Assembly: GCA_019239975.1 (NCBI GenBank)
Contig: JAFAZE010000136.1
Location: forward strand, 1-40,980
Reading direction: 5' to 3'
Source: Streptosporangiaceae bacterium
Lineage (GTDB): Bacteria; Actinomycetota; Actinomycetes; Streptosporangiales; Streptosporangiaceae
Length of the DNA stretch: 40,980 nucleotides
The notes under the pieces: model-generated
What the model saw: the letters and a program-made list of their open reading frames with translations, nothing else
What the model was told of the DNA's origin: nothing
Databases searched by the model: none
Translations under genes and position numbers: made by a program
Part shown: in pieces, positions 16,159-24,067 of the stretch
How the letters are laid out: every line of letters starts with the position of its first letter
Numbering within the stretch: the first letter of the stretch is position 1

Positions 16159-17598
16159 TCAAGCCTGGCCGTCCCGTGAGGGGACCGGAGCCTGGCGGTC
16201 CGGCTTGCGTCCGATGGCGAGCAGTGCCCCGGCTCCTGCGGCCGCGGCAAGGAGAATGAGGGCGCTCGTGAAACCCGGGTAGCTCCGCGACGGGGCGAGC
16301 ATCAGCGTCAGCACCGCGAGGGTGAGCGCGCCGGACAGGTACTGGGCGGTGGTCAGCAGCGCGCCGGCCGTCCCCTGGTGGATCGCTGGCACGTCGCGGC
16401 TGCCGATGATGAACGTGGCCGTGTAGGTCACGCCGTGGCCGAAACCGGACAGGACCAGCCCGGGGAGCATGTCAGCGAGATAGGCGTTGCCCCGCAGGGC
16501 GACGCAAAGCCATGTCAGGCCGGCCAGGGTGATGAGGAATCCCGTGGTGAGCGCGGTCGCCGGCCTGATCCTGCGCACGGCGCGGCCGGTCGCGGTGCTG
16601 CCCGCCGTCACCATGGCTGCCAGCGGCAGGAAGGCCAGCCCGGCGTGCAGTGGCGAGTAGTGCTTCACCGTCTGCAGCAGCAGGGTGAGCACGTAGAATT
16701 CCGATCCCCCACTCGCCATGTACAGCGCGGCGGCCGCCGCGCCGGCCCGGACGGAGCCGTCGCGCCGCAGCGCGGGCTCGATCAGCACGTTGGCCGACGC
16801 GGCCTCGTTCCTGAGGAAGCAGCCGGTGAGGGCGGCCGCCAGCAGGAGACAGGCAAGCGTGGCGGGCGCGGTCCATCCCTGATCCCCCCCGAAGGTAAGG
16901 AAGAGGGCGAGAGCGAGGACGGTGCCCGTGCCCAGCGCGGCCGCCAGAAGCGGGATGCGCCGCGCCCTGGCGACGGCCGGCACCGCCGTTCCCAGCCAGG
17001 CGGCGGCAGCCAGCGCGCACAGCAGCGCCGGCGGCACGTTGACCAGCAGGGTCAGCCGCCATGAGACGGTCGTGAGAAGCCCGCCAAGCAGCGCGCCCGC
17101 GGCGAGCCCGGCGGCACCGACCGCTGCCCACACCGCGAGCGCCCGCGAGCGGGCAGGCCCCGCGGGGAACCGGGTGCCGATAAGGCCGAGCACGGCCGGC
17201 TGCAGCAGCGCCGCGCCAAGTCCCTGGACACCCCTTGCGGACACGAGCACGGCCCCGTTCCCGGCCGCTGCCCCGGCCCCGCTCGCTATCCCGAACAGCG
17301 AGATGGCGATGATGAACATCCGCGCCGGGCCGAACCGGTCGGCCAGACGGCCGCCCACGATAAGAAACCCGGCGAACAGGACCGCGTACGCGCTGACCAC
17401 CCACTGGACCAGCGCCGGGACGATGCGCAGGCTCGCCGCGATACCCGGCAGCGCCAGATAGACAATGGAGTAGTCCAGCGCGATGAGGAACTGGGCCATC
17501 GACACGAGCACCAGCGCGACCGCCTGCCGTGCCCTGACGTCCGCGGCGGGCGCCCCTGACCTGCCCGGCAGGGCACGGCTCAACCCTCGGATGCTCAT
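16159..17598 (-). CDS. MFS drug transporter, DHA2 (14-helix) type
   Basis: About 479 residues. ATG 17598 is the simplest start (further in-frame ATGs at 17616 and 17622), without a strong ribosome binding site. Motifs: motif C-like start QFLIALDYSIVYLALPGIAASL, motif A GGRLADRFGPARMF after helix 2, and R-x-x-Q-G-x-G-A (RGVQGLGAALLQPA), then about 14 hydrophobic helices. Members pump drugs or metabolites out with protons (EmrB/QacA-like). It is divergent from a MerR regulator gene with only 56 bp between them, so the two probably share a promoter region and the MerR protein likely controls the pump (inference). Confidence 0.88.
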   Translation of the reverse strand: MSIRGLSRALPGRSGAPAADVRARQAVALVLVSMAQFLIALDYSIVYLALPGIAASLRIVPALVQWVVSAYAVLFAGFLIVGGRLADRFGPARMFIIAISLFGIASGAGAAAGNGAVLVSARGVQGLGAALLQPAVLGLIGTRFPAGPARSRALAVWAAVGAAGLAAGALLGGLLTTVSWRLTLLVNVPPALLCALAAAAWLGTAVPAVARARRIPLLAAALGTGTVLALALFLTFGGDQGWTAPATLACLLLAAALTGCFLRNEAASANVLIEPALRRDGSVRAGAAAAALYMASGGSEFYVLTLLLQTVKHYSPLHAGLAFLPLAAMVTAGSTATGRAVRRIRPATALTTGFLITLAGLTWLCVALRGNAYLADMLPGLVLSGFGHGVTYTATFIIGSRDVPAIHQGTAGALLTTAQYLSGALTLAVLTLMLAPSRSYPGFTSALILLAAAAGAGALLAIGRKPDRQAPVPSRDGQA

Positions 17599-17654
17599 GA
17601 CGCCATCGTGAAACATTCGCATTAGCGTCAGGGAAAGCCCGTGAGGAGGCCACC
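17599..17654. promoter_or_regulatory. Divergent promoter region of MFS and MerR genes
   Basis: This 56-bp gap must hold both promoters and any MerR operator. It contains the small dyad CGC-ATTA-GCG (17620-17629). MerR proteins act on promoters with an overlong spacer, but no -35/-10 pair was clear enough to assign. Confidence 0.4.
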
Positions 17655-18041
17655 ATGCGGATCGGAGAGCTGGCCAGGCGCACCGGCGTACCGGCCCGGC
17701 GGCTGCGCTACTACGAAGAACAGGGACTGCTCAGCTCAGACCGCTCAGCGAACGGCTACCGGGACTACGGCCCGCAGGCCGTCCACCGGGTGACGCAGAT
17801 CCGCGGCCTCATCGACGCCGGCATCCCCACCGCCATCATCAAGGACATCCTCCCTCTCCTGGACAGCCCCGGCGCCATCCACGTCACCGGCCCGGCAACC
17901 GGGCTCATCGACGCCCTCGAGCACCACCGCGAGCAGCTCAGCGCACGTATCCAGTGCATCACCAGGAACCGCGACGCGATCACCCGCTACCTCAACGCCA
18001 TCCGCGACGGCGCCGACGGCAGCGACGGCCGCCGGCAGTGA
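17655..18041 (+). CDS. MerR family transcriptional regulator
   Basis: 128 residues, ATG at 17655 after GAGGAGG. Full N-terminal MerR DNA-binding domain: MRIGELARRTGVPARRLRYYEEQGLL, wing SSDRSANGYRDYGPQAVHRV, second helix pair QIRGLIDAGIPTAIIKDILPLL, then a long dimerisation coiled coil (ALEHHREQLSARIQCITRNRDAITRYLNAI). There are no metal-binding cysteines in the short C-terminus, so it is not a classic mercury or zinc sensor; an organic ligand is more likely. Divergent from the MFS pump. A true intrinsic terminator follows at 18059. Confidence 0.9.
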   Translation: MRIGELARRTGVPARRLRYYEEQGLLSSDRSANGYRDYGPQAVHRVTQIRGLIDAGIPTAIIKDILPLLDSPGAIHVTGPATGLIDALEHHREQLSARIQCITRNRDAITRYLNAIRDGADGSDGRRQ

Positions 18042-19647
18042 ATGAGCGCCGGTCTCCAAGGACCGTGCCAGGTACGGTCCTGGGCATTTTTCCGAACGAG
18101 AGGTGGTGTACCGCCTTCGGCCGCTCAGGCCCGCGGCGCTGGCTCGGGCGGGTGATTTTGCCGGCTGCCTGATGGTGCCGGGATAAGGCATTGCCGAGCC
18201 ACGTGCCCAGCGGCGGCGGGTCATCGGCCTGGGTTGCCCAGGCGATGTAGCCGTCGGGACGGATCAGCATGGCGCGGACACCGGCCCATTCGGGGTGATC
18301 CCCGGCGAGTTCCGCGGTCACGACGTCCAGGCGGTCGGCGAAGCCGGCCGGGGCGATCGCGGACCCCAGGCTGAGCAGGACGAACTTTGCCGGGTGCAGC
18401 AGGCCGAAGATCGTGGCGGCGGGGGCGCCGCGCAGGTCGAGGTCGGGAATCCGCTGGCCGCCGAGATCCGCGGCCTGGCCGGCGGCCGGGTAGCGGATGG
18501 CCAGGCCGGAGAGGCGGGCGGCCAGCTCGCGGCACAGGGACGCGTGCGCGCCGAGGATCGCGTTGAACCGGTCCCGCAGCGCGATCCCTTCCCTGGTCGG
18601 GTTGGCGATGAGCCCGCACTGGGCGAGAGAGTCGTCGATTACGTCGAGACCGACGGGATACCGCTCGGCGTGGTAGCTGTCGAGCAGGCCCGGCGGCGCC
18701 CAGCCGCGGATCTCGGCGGCCAGCTTCCACGCCAGGTTGGTGGCGTCCTGCAGCCCGAGGTTCAGGCCCTGTCCCCCGGCCGGGTAATGGATGTGCGCGG
18801 CGTCCCCGGCCAGCAGGACGCGCCCTGCCCGGTAGCGGTCCGCCTGCCTGGCCGCGTTACCCACCCGGCTCAGCCACGCGCCGGGGGGCTCCCGCATGCC
18901 GAAGTCGGTCCCGGCCAGGCGCAGCGTGCTCGCCCGCAGCTCCGCGAACGTCGGCGGCTTGTCAACCGGGTCGTACAACGTCGAATGGTCGATGACGGCC
19001 AGCCGGTACCGGGCGCCGCCGATCGCCACCATGTACAGCGACCCGCCCGGCCGGTTCAGGGTAACCGCCGGGGCCTGCGGCGGATCGGCCAGCTCGATAT
19101 CGCCCAGGATCGCCCGCCACGTGTCCGGGGTCCCCGTGAAGTCGATCCCGGCCGCGGTGCGGACCACGCTCGCGGCGCCGTCGCAGCCCGCCACATAGGC
19201 GGCACGGACGGCCGGCGGCCCCCGGGGGGAGTCCACGTCGAGGTCGACGCCGGCCCCGTCCTGCCGCAGGCCGGTGACGGCATGGTGCCTCAGGTACGGC
19301 ACGCCCAGCTCACCCAGGTGCTCCTCGAGCAGTTCCTCGGTGCGCCGCTGCGGGAGGAACAGCGTATAGGCGTAGCGGGTGTCGAGGAACGAGAAGTCCA
19401 GCCGGTTGCTCAGCAGCGCGAAATGCGAGGAAGGCACCGGAGTGCCTTCGGCCAGCCAGCGGTCTGCCAGCCCGCGCATCGCGAACTGCTCCACGGTGCG
19501 GGGGTAGATCGTGAGCGCCTTGGAGTGTGGCGGCCGTTCCGCGCGCCGTTCCAGGACGACCGGGCGCACTCCCCCGCGGTGGAGTTCGGCCGCGAGCCAC
19601 ATGCCGACCGGGCCGCCGCCGACGACCGCCACGTCGTAGGAGTCCAT
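17992..19647 (-). CDS. FAD-dependent monooxygenase, rifampicin-monooxygenase-like
   Basis: 551 residues from ATG 19647, chosen because MDSYDVAVVGGGPVGMWLAAELH starts the FAD Rossmann fold directly; the 32 codons upstream are not protein-like. Further motifs: LERRAERPPHSKALTIYPRTVEQF, mid-domain DG segment YVAGCDGAASVVRTAAGI, second FAD motif GRVLLAGDAAHIHYPAGGQGLNLGLQDATNLAWKL, and the thioredoxin-like C-terminal domain ending VRAMLIRPDGYIAWATQ. This order is shared by rifampicin monooxygenase and polyketide hydroxylases (PheA/TfdB type), which hydroxylate aromatic rings using NAD(P)H and O2. Normal length is about 475-500. The last ~55 residues are Arg-rich, overlap the MerR 3' end by 50 bp and cross its terminator, so the natural stop may have been lost. 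Confidence 0.87.
   Translation of the reverse strand: MDSYDVAVVGGGPVGMWLAAELHRGGVRPVVLERRAERPPHSKALTIYPRTVEQFAMRGLADRWLAEGTPVPSSHFALLSNRLDFSFLDTRYAYTLFLPQRRTEELLEEHLGELGVPYLRHHAVTGLRQDGAGVDLDVDSPRGPPAVRAAYVAGCDGAASVVRTAAGIDFTGTPDTWRAILGDIELADPPQAPAVTLNRPGGSLYMVAIGGARYRLAVIDHSTLYDPVDKPPTFAELRASTLRLAGTDFGMREPPGAWLSRVGNAARQADRYRAGRVLLAGDAAHIHYPAGGQGLNLGLQDATNLAWKLAAEIRGWAPPGLLDSYHAERYPVGLDVIDDSLAQCGLIANPTREGIALRDRFNAILGAHASLCRELAARLSGLAIRYPAAGQAADLGGQRIPDLDLRGAPAATIFGLLHPAKFVLLSLGSAIAPAGFADRLDVVTAELAGDHPEWAGVRAMLIRPDGYIAWATQADDPPPLGTWLGNALSRHHQAAGKITRPSQRRGPERPKAVHHLSFGKMPRTVPGTVLGDRRSFTAGGRRCRRRRRGWR
18059..18091 (+). terminator. Intrinsic terminator after the MerR gene
   Basis: AGGACCGT/ACGGTCCT stem with a 7-nt loop, then GGGCA and a run of five T. 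One of few hairpins here with a T-tract. It lies inside the predicted C-terminal extension of the convergent monooxygenase frame. Confidence 0.8.
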
Positions 19648-19865
19648 CACATGTATGAACAGGCGGTCAGGGCCCACAGCGGGACGTTGACATACGCCGG
19701 CGCAACGACACCGACCGTAATGTCCTTCATGAACCCGGATCATCCCAGCCGCGAGTCCAGCGGGACAAGGCGTGCCGCGGCTGACCGCCGGGAGCGCTCA
19801 GCCGTCGGGACGGACTAGGCCAGCCTGCACGCCGAGCTTCGCGGCGCTGCCCAGCCCCTGCTAAC

Positions 19866-19945
19866 CGGGCAAAACGGGCGGCCGTCATGATCACGGAAAC
19901 GGCGGGCCGAATGCGGCACCTACGATTCCGGGATCATGGAGCATG
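19866..19945 (+). repeat. Dispersed palindromic element B, copy 1
   Basis: About 80 bp, matching the minus strand of 32811-32890 (50 of the first 60 positions identical, similarity continuing to the end). It contains CATGATCACGGAAACG near the left and GATTCCGGGATCATG near the right, an imperfect inverted repeat able to form a hairpin. It lies between the monooxygenase promoter and a NUDIX gene. No coding role. Confidence 0.75.
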
Positions 19946-19960
19946 GTGCTGATGGGGCAT

Positions 19961-20062
19961 GCGGGGCTGGCGCACCCGCGGCGTGCGGGGCTGGGTTGCT
20001 GTCGTGGCTGGCGGGGCTGGCGCACCACGCGGTATGCGGGGCTGCGGTTGCTGTCGTGGCTG
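19961..20062. repeat. Tandem duplication of a 50/52-bp unit
   Basis: Unit 1 (19961-20010) and unit 2 (20011-20062) both start GCGGGGCTGGCGCACC and end GTTGCTGTCGTGGCTG. They differ by two one-base insertions and two substitutions. TGCGGGGCTG recurs inside each unit. This is a recent duplication just upstream of the NUDIX gene, ending 88 bp before its start. Confidence 0.8.
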
Positions 20063-20150
20063 AGGTTGCTGTGGGTGAAAGCGGCCGGGCGGCCCCCGGC
20101 GGTCACACCGCCGGCAAACGGCTGGAGGGATACCCCATAGCCGTCCTAGC

Positions 20151-20573
20151 ATGTGCGTCGTGCCGGCGAGCGACGATGGCGTGATCAGGGTCAGTGCAGT
20201 GGTGCTGCGAGATGCGTCCGGGGCACTGTTGACGGTCCGCAAGCGCGGGACGAGCCGCTTCATGTTTCCGGGCGGCAAGCTGGAGCCGGGTGAGTCGGCG
20301 GCGCAGGCGGCGGTCCGTGAGTGCGCTGAGGAACTCGGCGTGTGCCTTGATGTGGAGTTGCTGCGTGAGCTGGGCGTGTTCCGGGCTGCTGCGGCCAACG
20401 AGGACAGGCGTGAGGTCGAGGCGACGGTGTTCGAGCACCCAGCGGTGGCGATCGGTGACCCGGCAGCTGAGATCGAGGAACTGCGCTGGCTGGATCCCAG
20501 CACCAGGCCGCTGCCAGGTGATCTGGCGCCGCTGCTGGCTGAGCGGGTTGTGCCGGTCCTATCGCACCTGTGA
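20151..20573 (+). CDS. NUDIX hydrolase
   Basis: 140 residues, ATG at 20151. The Nudix box matches GX5EX7REUXEEXGU exactly in spacing at residues 42-64 (G42, E48, R56-E57, E60-E61, G63), with cysteine at the first hydrophobic position. The preceding strand VSAVVLRDASGALLTVRKRG and MFPGGKLEPGES are typical of the MutT-like group. The glutamates bind Mg2+ for hydrolysis of nucleoside diphosphate-X substrates; the real substrate (oxidised nucleotide, sugar nucleotide, other) is unknown. Cytoplasmic, monocistronic in appearance. A tandem 50-bp repeat lies directly upstream, and the region between may carry the promoter. Confidence 0.9.
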   Translation: MCVVPASDDGVIRVSAVVLRDASGALLTVRKRGTSRFMFPGGKLEPGESAAQAAVRECAEELGVCLDVELLRELGVFRAAAANEDRREVEATVFEHPAVAIGDPAAEIEELRWLDPSTRPLPGDLAPLLAERVVPVLSHL

Positions 20574-20736
20574 CCGGCGCGCCGCCGCCATGAAGCCGCC
20601 GTGGCTCCATCGGTCAGCGCGATGAACGCGCCCGCCTTGATCGCAGATCACCCCGGTTCGCGCGATCATTGAGTCATGCGCTCGGTTGAGCCGCAGAGGC
20701 CTCCCGCTGCGGCACGGCAAGGGTAGGAGGCCTGCG

Positions 20737-21339
20737 ATGCCGGCTGAGGCGTCCCGGTTGTTCGTCTTCGCGCGCCATGCCGAGTCGGCGGCGAACGTAG
20801 CGCACGTGGTCAGCAGCGATCCCTCCCGCCTGGTCGCGCTGACGGAGCGCGGCCAGGCGCAGGCGCGCGCCCTCGGCGCGCAGCTCGCCAGCGTGCACAT
20901 CGATCTCGCCGTCGGCACGCGCCTGCTCCGCACCCAGCAGACGATCGAGATCGCCCTGGCGGGCCGGGACGTACCGGTCCTGGTCGAGCCCGGCTTCGAC
21001 GAGCTACGGGCCGGCGACCTCGACGGCGCGCCGATGGAGGCCTACCGGTCCTGGAAACGCCAGCACGCCCCGGATGATCGCCTCCCCCACGGGGAAAGCG
21101 TCGATGACGCGCTGCGGCGGTATGCGGACGCGCTGCGGCGCCTGCTGGCCAGGACGGAAACGGTCACGCTCGTCGTCGTTCACGAGCTCGCCCTGCGGCA
21201 CATCGCGGCGGCGGCGGCGGGCTCGCCGCCGTCTCCCGGCACGGACATCGTGAACGCGGCTCCGTATCTGTTCGACGAACGTGCCGCCCGGCGTGCCGTG
21301 GCCGCCTTGGACGCGCGGGCGTCATCGGCGCGCCCTTGA
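20737..21339 (+). CDS. Histidine phosphatase family protein (phosphoglycerate-mutase-like)
   Basis: 200 residues. ATG 20737 is preferred to the in-frame TTG 20686 because AGGAGG lies 7 bp before it. Catalytic phospho-acceptor motif ARHAES with His14, second arginine in VGTRLLRTQQTIEIA, the acid residue in FDELRAGDLDG, and the distal His in LVVVHELALRHIA. Family members remove phosphate from sugars, small metabolites or proteins by a phosphohistidine intermediate. The substrate is not deducible. An ECF sigma operon starts 86 bp downstream; no link is evident. Confidence 0.87.
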   Translation: MPAEASRLFVFARHAESAANVAHVVSSDPSRLVALTERGQAQARALGAQLASVHIDLAVGTRLLRTQQTIEIALAGRDVPVLVEPGFDELRAGDLDGAPMEAYRSWKRQHAPDDRLPHGESVDDALRRYADALRRLLARTETVTLVVVHELALRHIAAAAAGSPPSPGTDIVNAAPYLFDERAARRAVAALDARASSARP

Positions 21340-21425
21340 ACTCGCGCCGGTACCGGAGCCTCCCCGCCGTTCCGGGTGTCACACCGGACGCCTCGGCGGT
21401 GCTTAGCTGACGGAGAGGGATACGA

Positions 21426-21968
21426 ATGGACACCAGCTTCATGCCCCGCCTGGGATCGCCGCCGCCGCAGGCCTCGCTGCCCGCCTTCGAGCAGTTCTTC
21501 CGCGAGCAGTACCCGGCCGTCGTGCGCATCGCGTTCGGCGTCGTCCAGGACACGCAAACGGCGCAGGACGTCGCCCAGGACGTCTTCATCTCCGCCTTCC
21601 AGCGGTTCGGTGATCCAGAGGAAGCCGATCACGCCCGCGCCTGGGTGCGGGTCGCCGCGGCGCACACCGCCCTGAACACGATCCGCGGCGAGCGCCGCCG
21701 CCGTCGTCGCCAGGAACTGTCCGCCGTCGATGTGCCCCCGGTGGGGCCCGAGGAGACGGTGCTGGACCGGGAGTCCCGGGCCGAGGTCAGGCGGGCGCTG
21801 AGCCGGCTGCCCCGGCGGGCCGCGACCGCGCTCGTGCTCCGGCACAACGGCCTGAGCTACGCCGAGGTGGCCGAGGCCATGAACGTAAAGGTGGGGCACG
21901 TCGGCACGATGCTCCGCCGAGCCGAAAAAGCACTACGCAAGGAGCTGCAGAATGCCTCACGTCTCTAG
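21426..21968 (+). CDS. ECF (extracytoplasmic function) RNA polymerase sigma factor
   Basis: 180 residues, ATG 21426 after GGAGAGGG. Region 2: FEQFFREQYPAVVRIAFGVVQDTQTAQDVAQDVFISAFQRF, which recognises the -10 element and binds core polymerase. Region 4: LSRLPRRAATALVLRHNGLSYAEVAEAMNVKVGHVGTMLRRAEKALRKEL, the helix-turn-helix for the -35 element. The linker carries an Arg-rich block. It directs transcription of a stress or envelope regulon when the anti-sigma factor lets go. First gene of a four-gene overlapping operon; the downstream anti-sigma start lies inside its last codons. Confidence 0.93.
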   Translation: MDTSFMPRLGSPPPQASLPAFEQFFREQYPAVVRIAFGVVQDTQTAQDVAQDVFISAFQRFGDPEEADHARAWVRVAAAHTALNTIRGERRRRRRQELSAVDVPPVGPEETVLDRESRAEVRRALSRLPRRAATALVLRHNGLSYAEVAEAMNVKVGHVGTMLRRAEKALRKELQNASRL

Positions 21969-23058
21969 CCCGGCCCTGCGCCGGCTGGTGGACGAGCCCA
22001 TGGCCGTTCCGGACCGCGCCCGGCGCCATCTCGCCGGCTGTGACCGCTGCCAGGCCGCCCGCAGCGAGATCGCCGAAAACGCGGCGACCGCGGCGCGGCT
22101 GGTCGGCGCGCCCGGGCAGGCCCGCGACGTCGACCTGGAGTGGATCCTGCTGGCCGGGCGGCTGCGGCAGCCGAACGCCGTCCGCCGCCCGGTGATCAGG
22201 AGCCCGTGGCGCATGCCGCGGCGGCTGGTCAACGCCTCACTGAGCACGCCCGCCGCGGTCGGCGCCGCCGTGGTCGCCGTCGGAGTGGGCGCCGCCGCGG
22301 CGCTCACCAGCGTCTACGCCCCGACCCGGGTGGTACCGGTGCACGTCAGCCCGAACGATGTGCAGGCCATCGAGAACCTCACCGGCCTGAACGTCTCTCA
22401 GCTGCTGGGCGGCCTGACACCCTCCGGTTCCCGTAAGCTCGCCTTCGGCGATCTGAGCTGGACGAGTTCGGGGCAGGCCCAGCGAGTGAACTCGATCGCG
22501 CGAGCCAGCGCGCTGACGCACCTGGCCTACTCCGCCCCGGCCTCGCTGCCCGCGGGCGTGGGATCACCCAGCAGCATCGCGGTCCAGCCCAAGGTGACGG
22601 CCACGGTGACGTTCAGCCGGAACGCTGGCCCGGGCATCGCCGGCAGCACCCTGGAGATCACCGGCGGGCCGGCGATCGTGGTGCAGTACGGCGGCCGGCC
22701 GGGCGTGGCCGACCTTACCACCCTGGCCATAGCCGTCATGGAGCGGCCGACAGCGTCCTCGGCCGACGCGACCGCCAGCCAGCTGGAGGCGTTCCTGCTC
22801 TCGCGGCCAGGCCTTCCCTCCGGGCTGGCCCAGGAGGTGCGGCTGCTCGGCAATCCCGGCACGGCGCTGCCGGTACCGGTCCCGCCGGGGGTGTCGGCGC
22901 GGCAGCTGACCATTGGCGGGACGTCCGCCGTGCTGCTCACCGAGCCCGCCGGGGTCGCTTCAGGGGTGATCTGGGAGAGCCGGGACGGCGTCGTGCACGG
23001 CGTCGCCGGGCTGCTGGACCCGAAGGACGTCGTCGATGTCGCCCGCCAGGTCGGCTGA
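21952..23058 (+). CDS. Membrane-bound zinc-type anti-sigma factor with large extracytoplasmic domain
   Basis: 368 residues, overlapping the sigma gene by 17 bp, with AAGGAG upstream. The N-terminal cytoplasmic part has H26-x3-C30-x2-C33 (RRHLAGCDRCQAA), the ZAS zinc-binding anti-sigma motif. One transmembrane helix spans about 98-120 (STPAAVGAAVVAVGVGAAAALTS). The extracytoplasmic ~245 residues are beta-rich and Ser/Thr/Gly-rich and match no domain I recognise; they include VTATVTFSRN and ITGGPAIVVQYGG. It should hold the sigma factor at the membrane and release it on a signal sensed outside. The pairing is clear; the sensor domain is new to me. Confidence 0.85.
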   Translation: MPHVSSPALRRLVDEPMAVPDRARRHLAGCDRCQAARSEIAENAATAARLVGAPGQARDVDLEWILLAGRLRQPNAVRRPVIRSPWRMPRRLVNASLSTPAAVGAAVVAVGVGAAAALTSVYAPTRVVPVHVSPNDVQAIENLTGLNVSQLLGGLTPSGSRKLAFGDLSWTSSGQAQRVNSIARASALTHLAYSAPASLPAGVGSPSSIAVQPKVTATVTFSRNAGPGIAGSTLEITGGPAIVVQYGGRPGVADLTTLAIAVMERPTASSADATASQLEAFLLSRPGLPSGLAQEVRLLGNPGTALPVPVPPGVSARQLTIGGTSAVLLTEPAGVASGVIWESRDGVVHGVAGLLDPKDVVDVARQVG

Positions 23059-24067
23059 GGCCGGCCCGGAGGGGCGGGGTCTCACGGCGTCCCCGGGCCA
23101 CGCGGCGGACGGAGCCGTTCCCGGCCGCGTGACGGATGACCCCGGCGCCCGCGCACAGGCGCCGGGGTCGCCGGCCATCCACGCCATCGAGCTGCGCAAG
23201 CGCTACCGGCGCACGGTCGCGCTCGACGGCCTGTCGATGAGCGTCGAGCGCGGCGAGGTCTTCGGCTTCCTCGGGCCGAACGGCGCTGGCAAGACCACCG
23301 CCGTCAAGCTGCTGCTCGGCCTGGTCCGGCCGAGCGGCGGCGAGGCCATGGTGCTGGGCGCGCCCGCCGGCGACCTGCAGACCCGGCGGCGGATCGGCTA
23401 CCTGCCCGAGCTGTTCCGCTACCAGAGCTGGCTGACCGCGCGCGAGGTGCTGGTTCTGCACTGCCGCCTACGGCGGCTGCCCCGTCCGCGCTGGGCCGGC
23501 GCGGTGGACGACGCGCTGCGGATCGTCGGCCTGTCCGGCCGGGGCGACGACCGGGTCGGCACGTTCTCCAAGGGCATGCAGCAGCGGCTGGGCCTGGGGG
23601 TGGCGCTGCTCGGCGAGCCCGAGCTCGTCGTGCTCGACGAGCCGACCAGCGCCCTGGACCCGGTCGGGCGCCACGACGTGCGGACGATCATCCGCGCGCT
23701 GCGTGACCGCGGCACCACGGTCTTCCTCAACACCCATCTGCTGGCGGAAGCCGAGCACGTCTGCGACCGGGTGGCGATCATCAGCCGGGGCCGGTCGGTC
23801 GCGACCGGCTCGCTCGCCGAGCTGAAGGCCGCCCGGCCCAGCGTCCGGCTGCGGGTCGGCGGCCTGGCCGACGGCTGGTGGGAGCGGCTGGCCGGGTTCG
23901 GCAGGTGGACGCCGGACGGGGACTGGCTGCTGGTCGAGGACATGGCGGCCGGGCGGGTTCCGGACCTGGTCGGCTCCATCGTCTCCCTCGGCGGGCAGGT
24001 CGAGGCGGTCATACCGGAGCAGCAGACCCTCGAAGAGCGCTTCCTCGAGCTGCTGGAGGAGAAATGA
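23036..24067 (+). CDS. ABC transporter ATP-binding protein
   Basis: Up to 343 residues. ATG 23036 overlaps the anti-sigma gene by 23 bp and leaves a 45-residue disordered leader; GTG 23129 would give a normal N-terminus, so the start is uncertain. ATPase motifs: Walker A GPNGAGKTT (80-88), Q-loop replaced by LPELFRYQSWLT, signature FSKGMQQRL, Walker B LVVLDEPTSALD and switch His in NTHLLAEAEH. The C-terminal ~75 residues resemble the extra domain of CcmA/NatA-type ATPases that pair with ABC-2 permeases. It powers export or membrane remodelling with the next gene product. Its position suggests that it is part of the sigma regulon. Confidence 0.92.
   Translation: MSPARSAEAGPEGRGLTASPGHAADGAVPGRVTDDPGARAQAPGSPAIHAIELRKRYRRTVALDGLSMSVERGEVFGFLGPNGAGKTTAVKLLLGLVRPSGGEAMVLGAPAGDLQTRRRIGYLPELFRYQSWLTAREVLVLHCRLRRLPRPRWAGAVDDALRIVGLSGRGDDRVGTFSKGMQQRLGLGVALLGEPELVVLDEPTSALDPVGRHDVRTIIRALRDRGTTVFLNTHLLAEAEHVCDRVAIISRGRSVATGSLAELKAARPSVRLRVGGLADGWWERLAGFGRWTPDGDWLLVEDMAAGRVPDLVGSIVSLGGQVEAVIPEQQTLEERFLELLEEK

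Noticed and set aside
18295..19818. 507-codon plus-strand frame over the FAD monooxygenase
   Set aside because: No recognisable domain; antisense of a clear flavoprotein.
19729..19818. 29-codon plus-strand frame near the monooxygenase promoter
   Set aside because: No ribosome binding site and no protein-like pattern; expected by chance.
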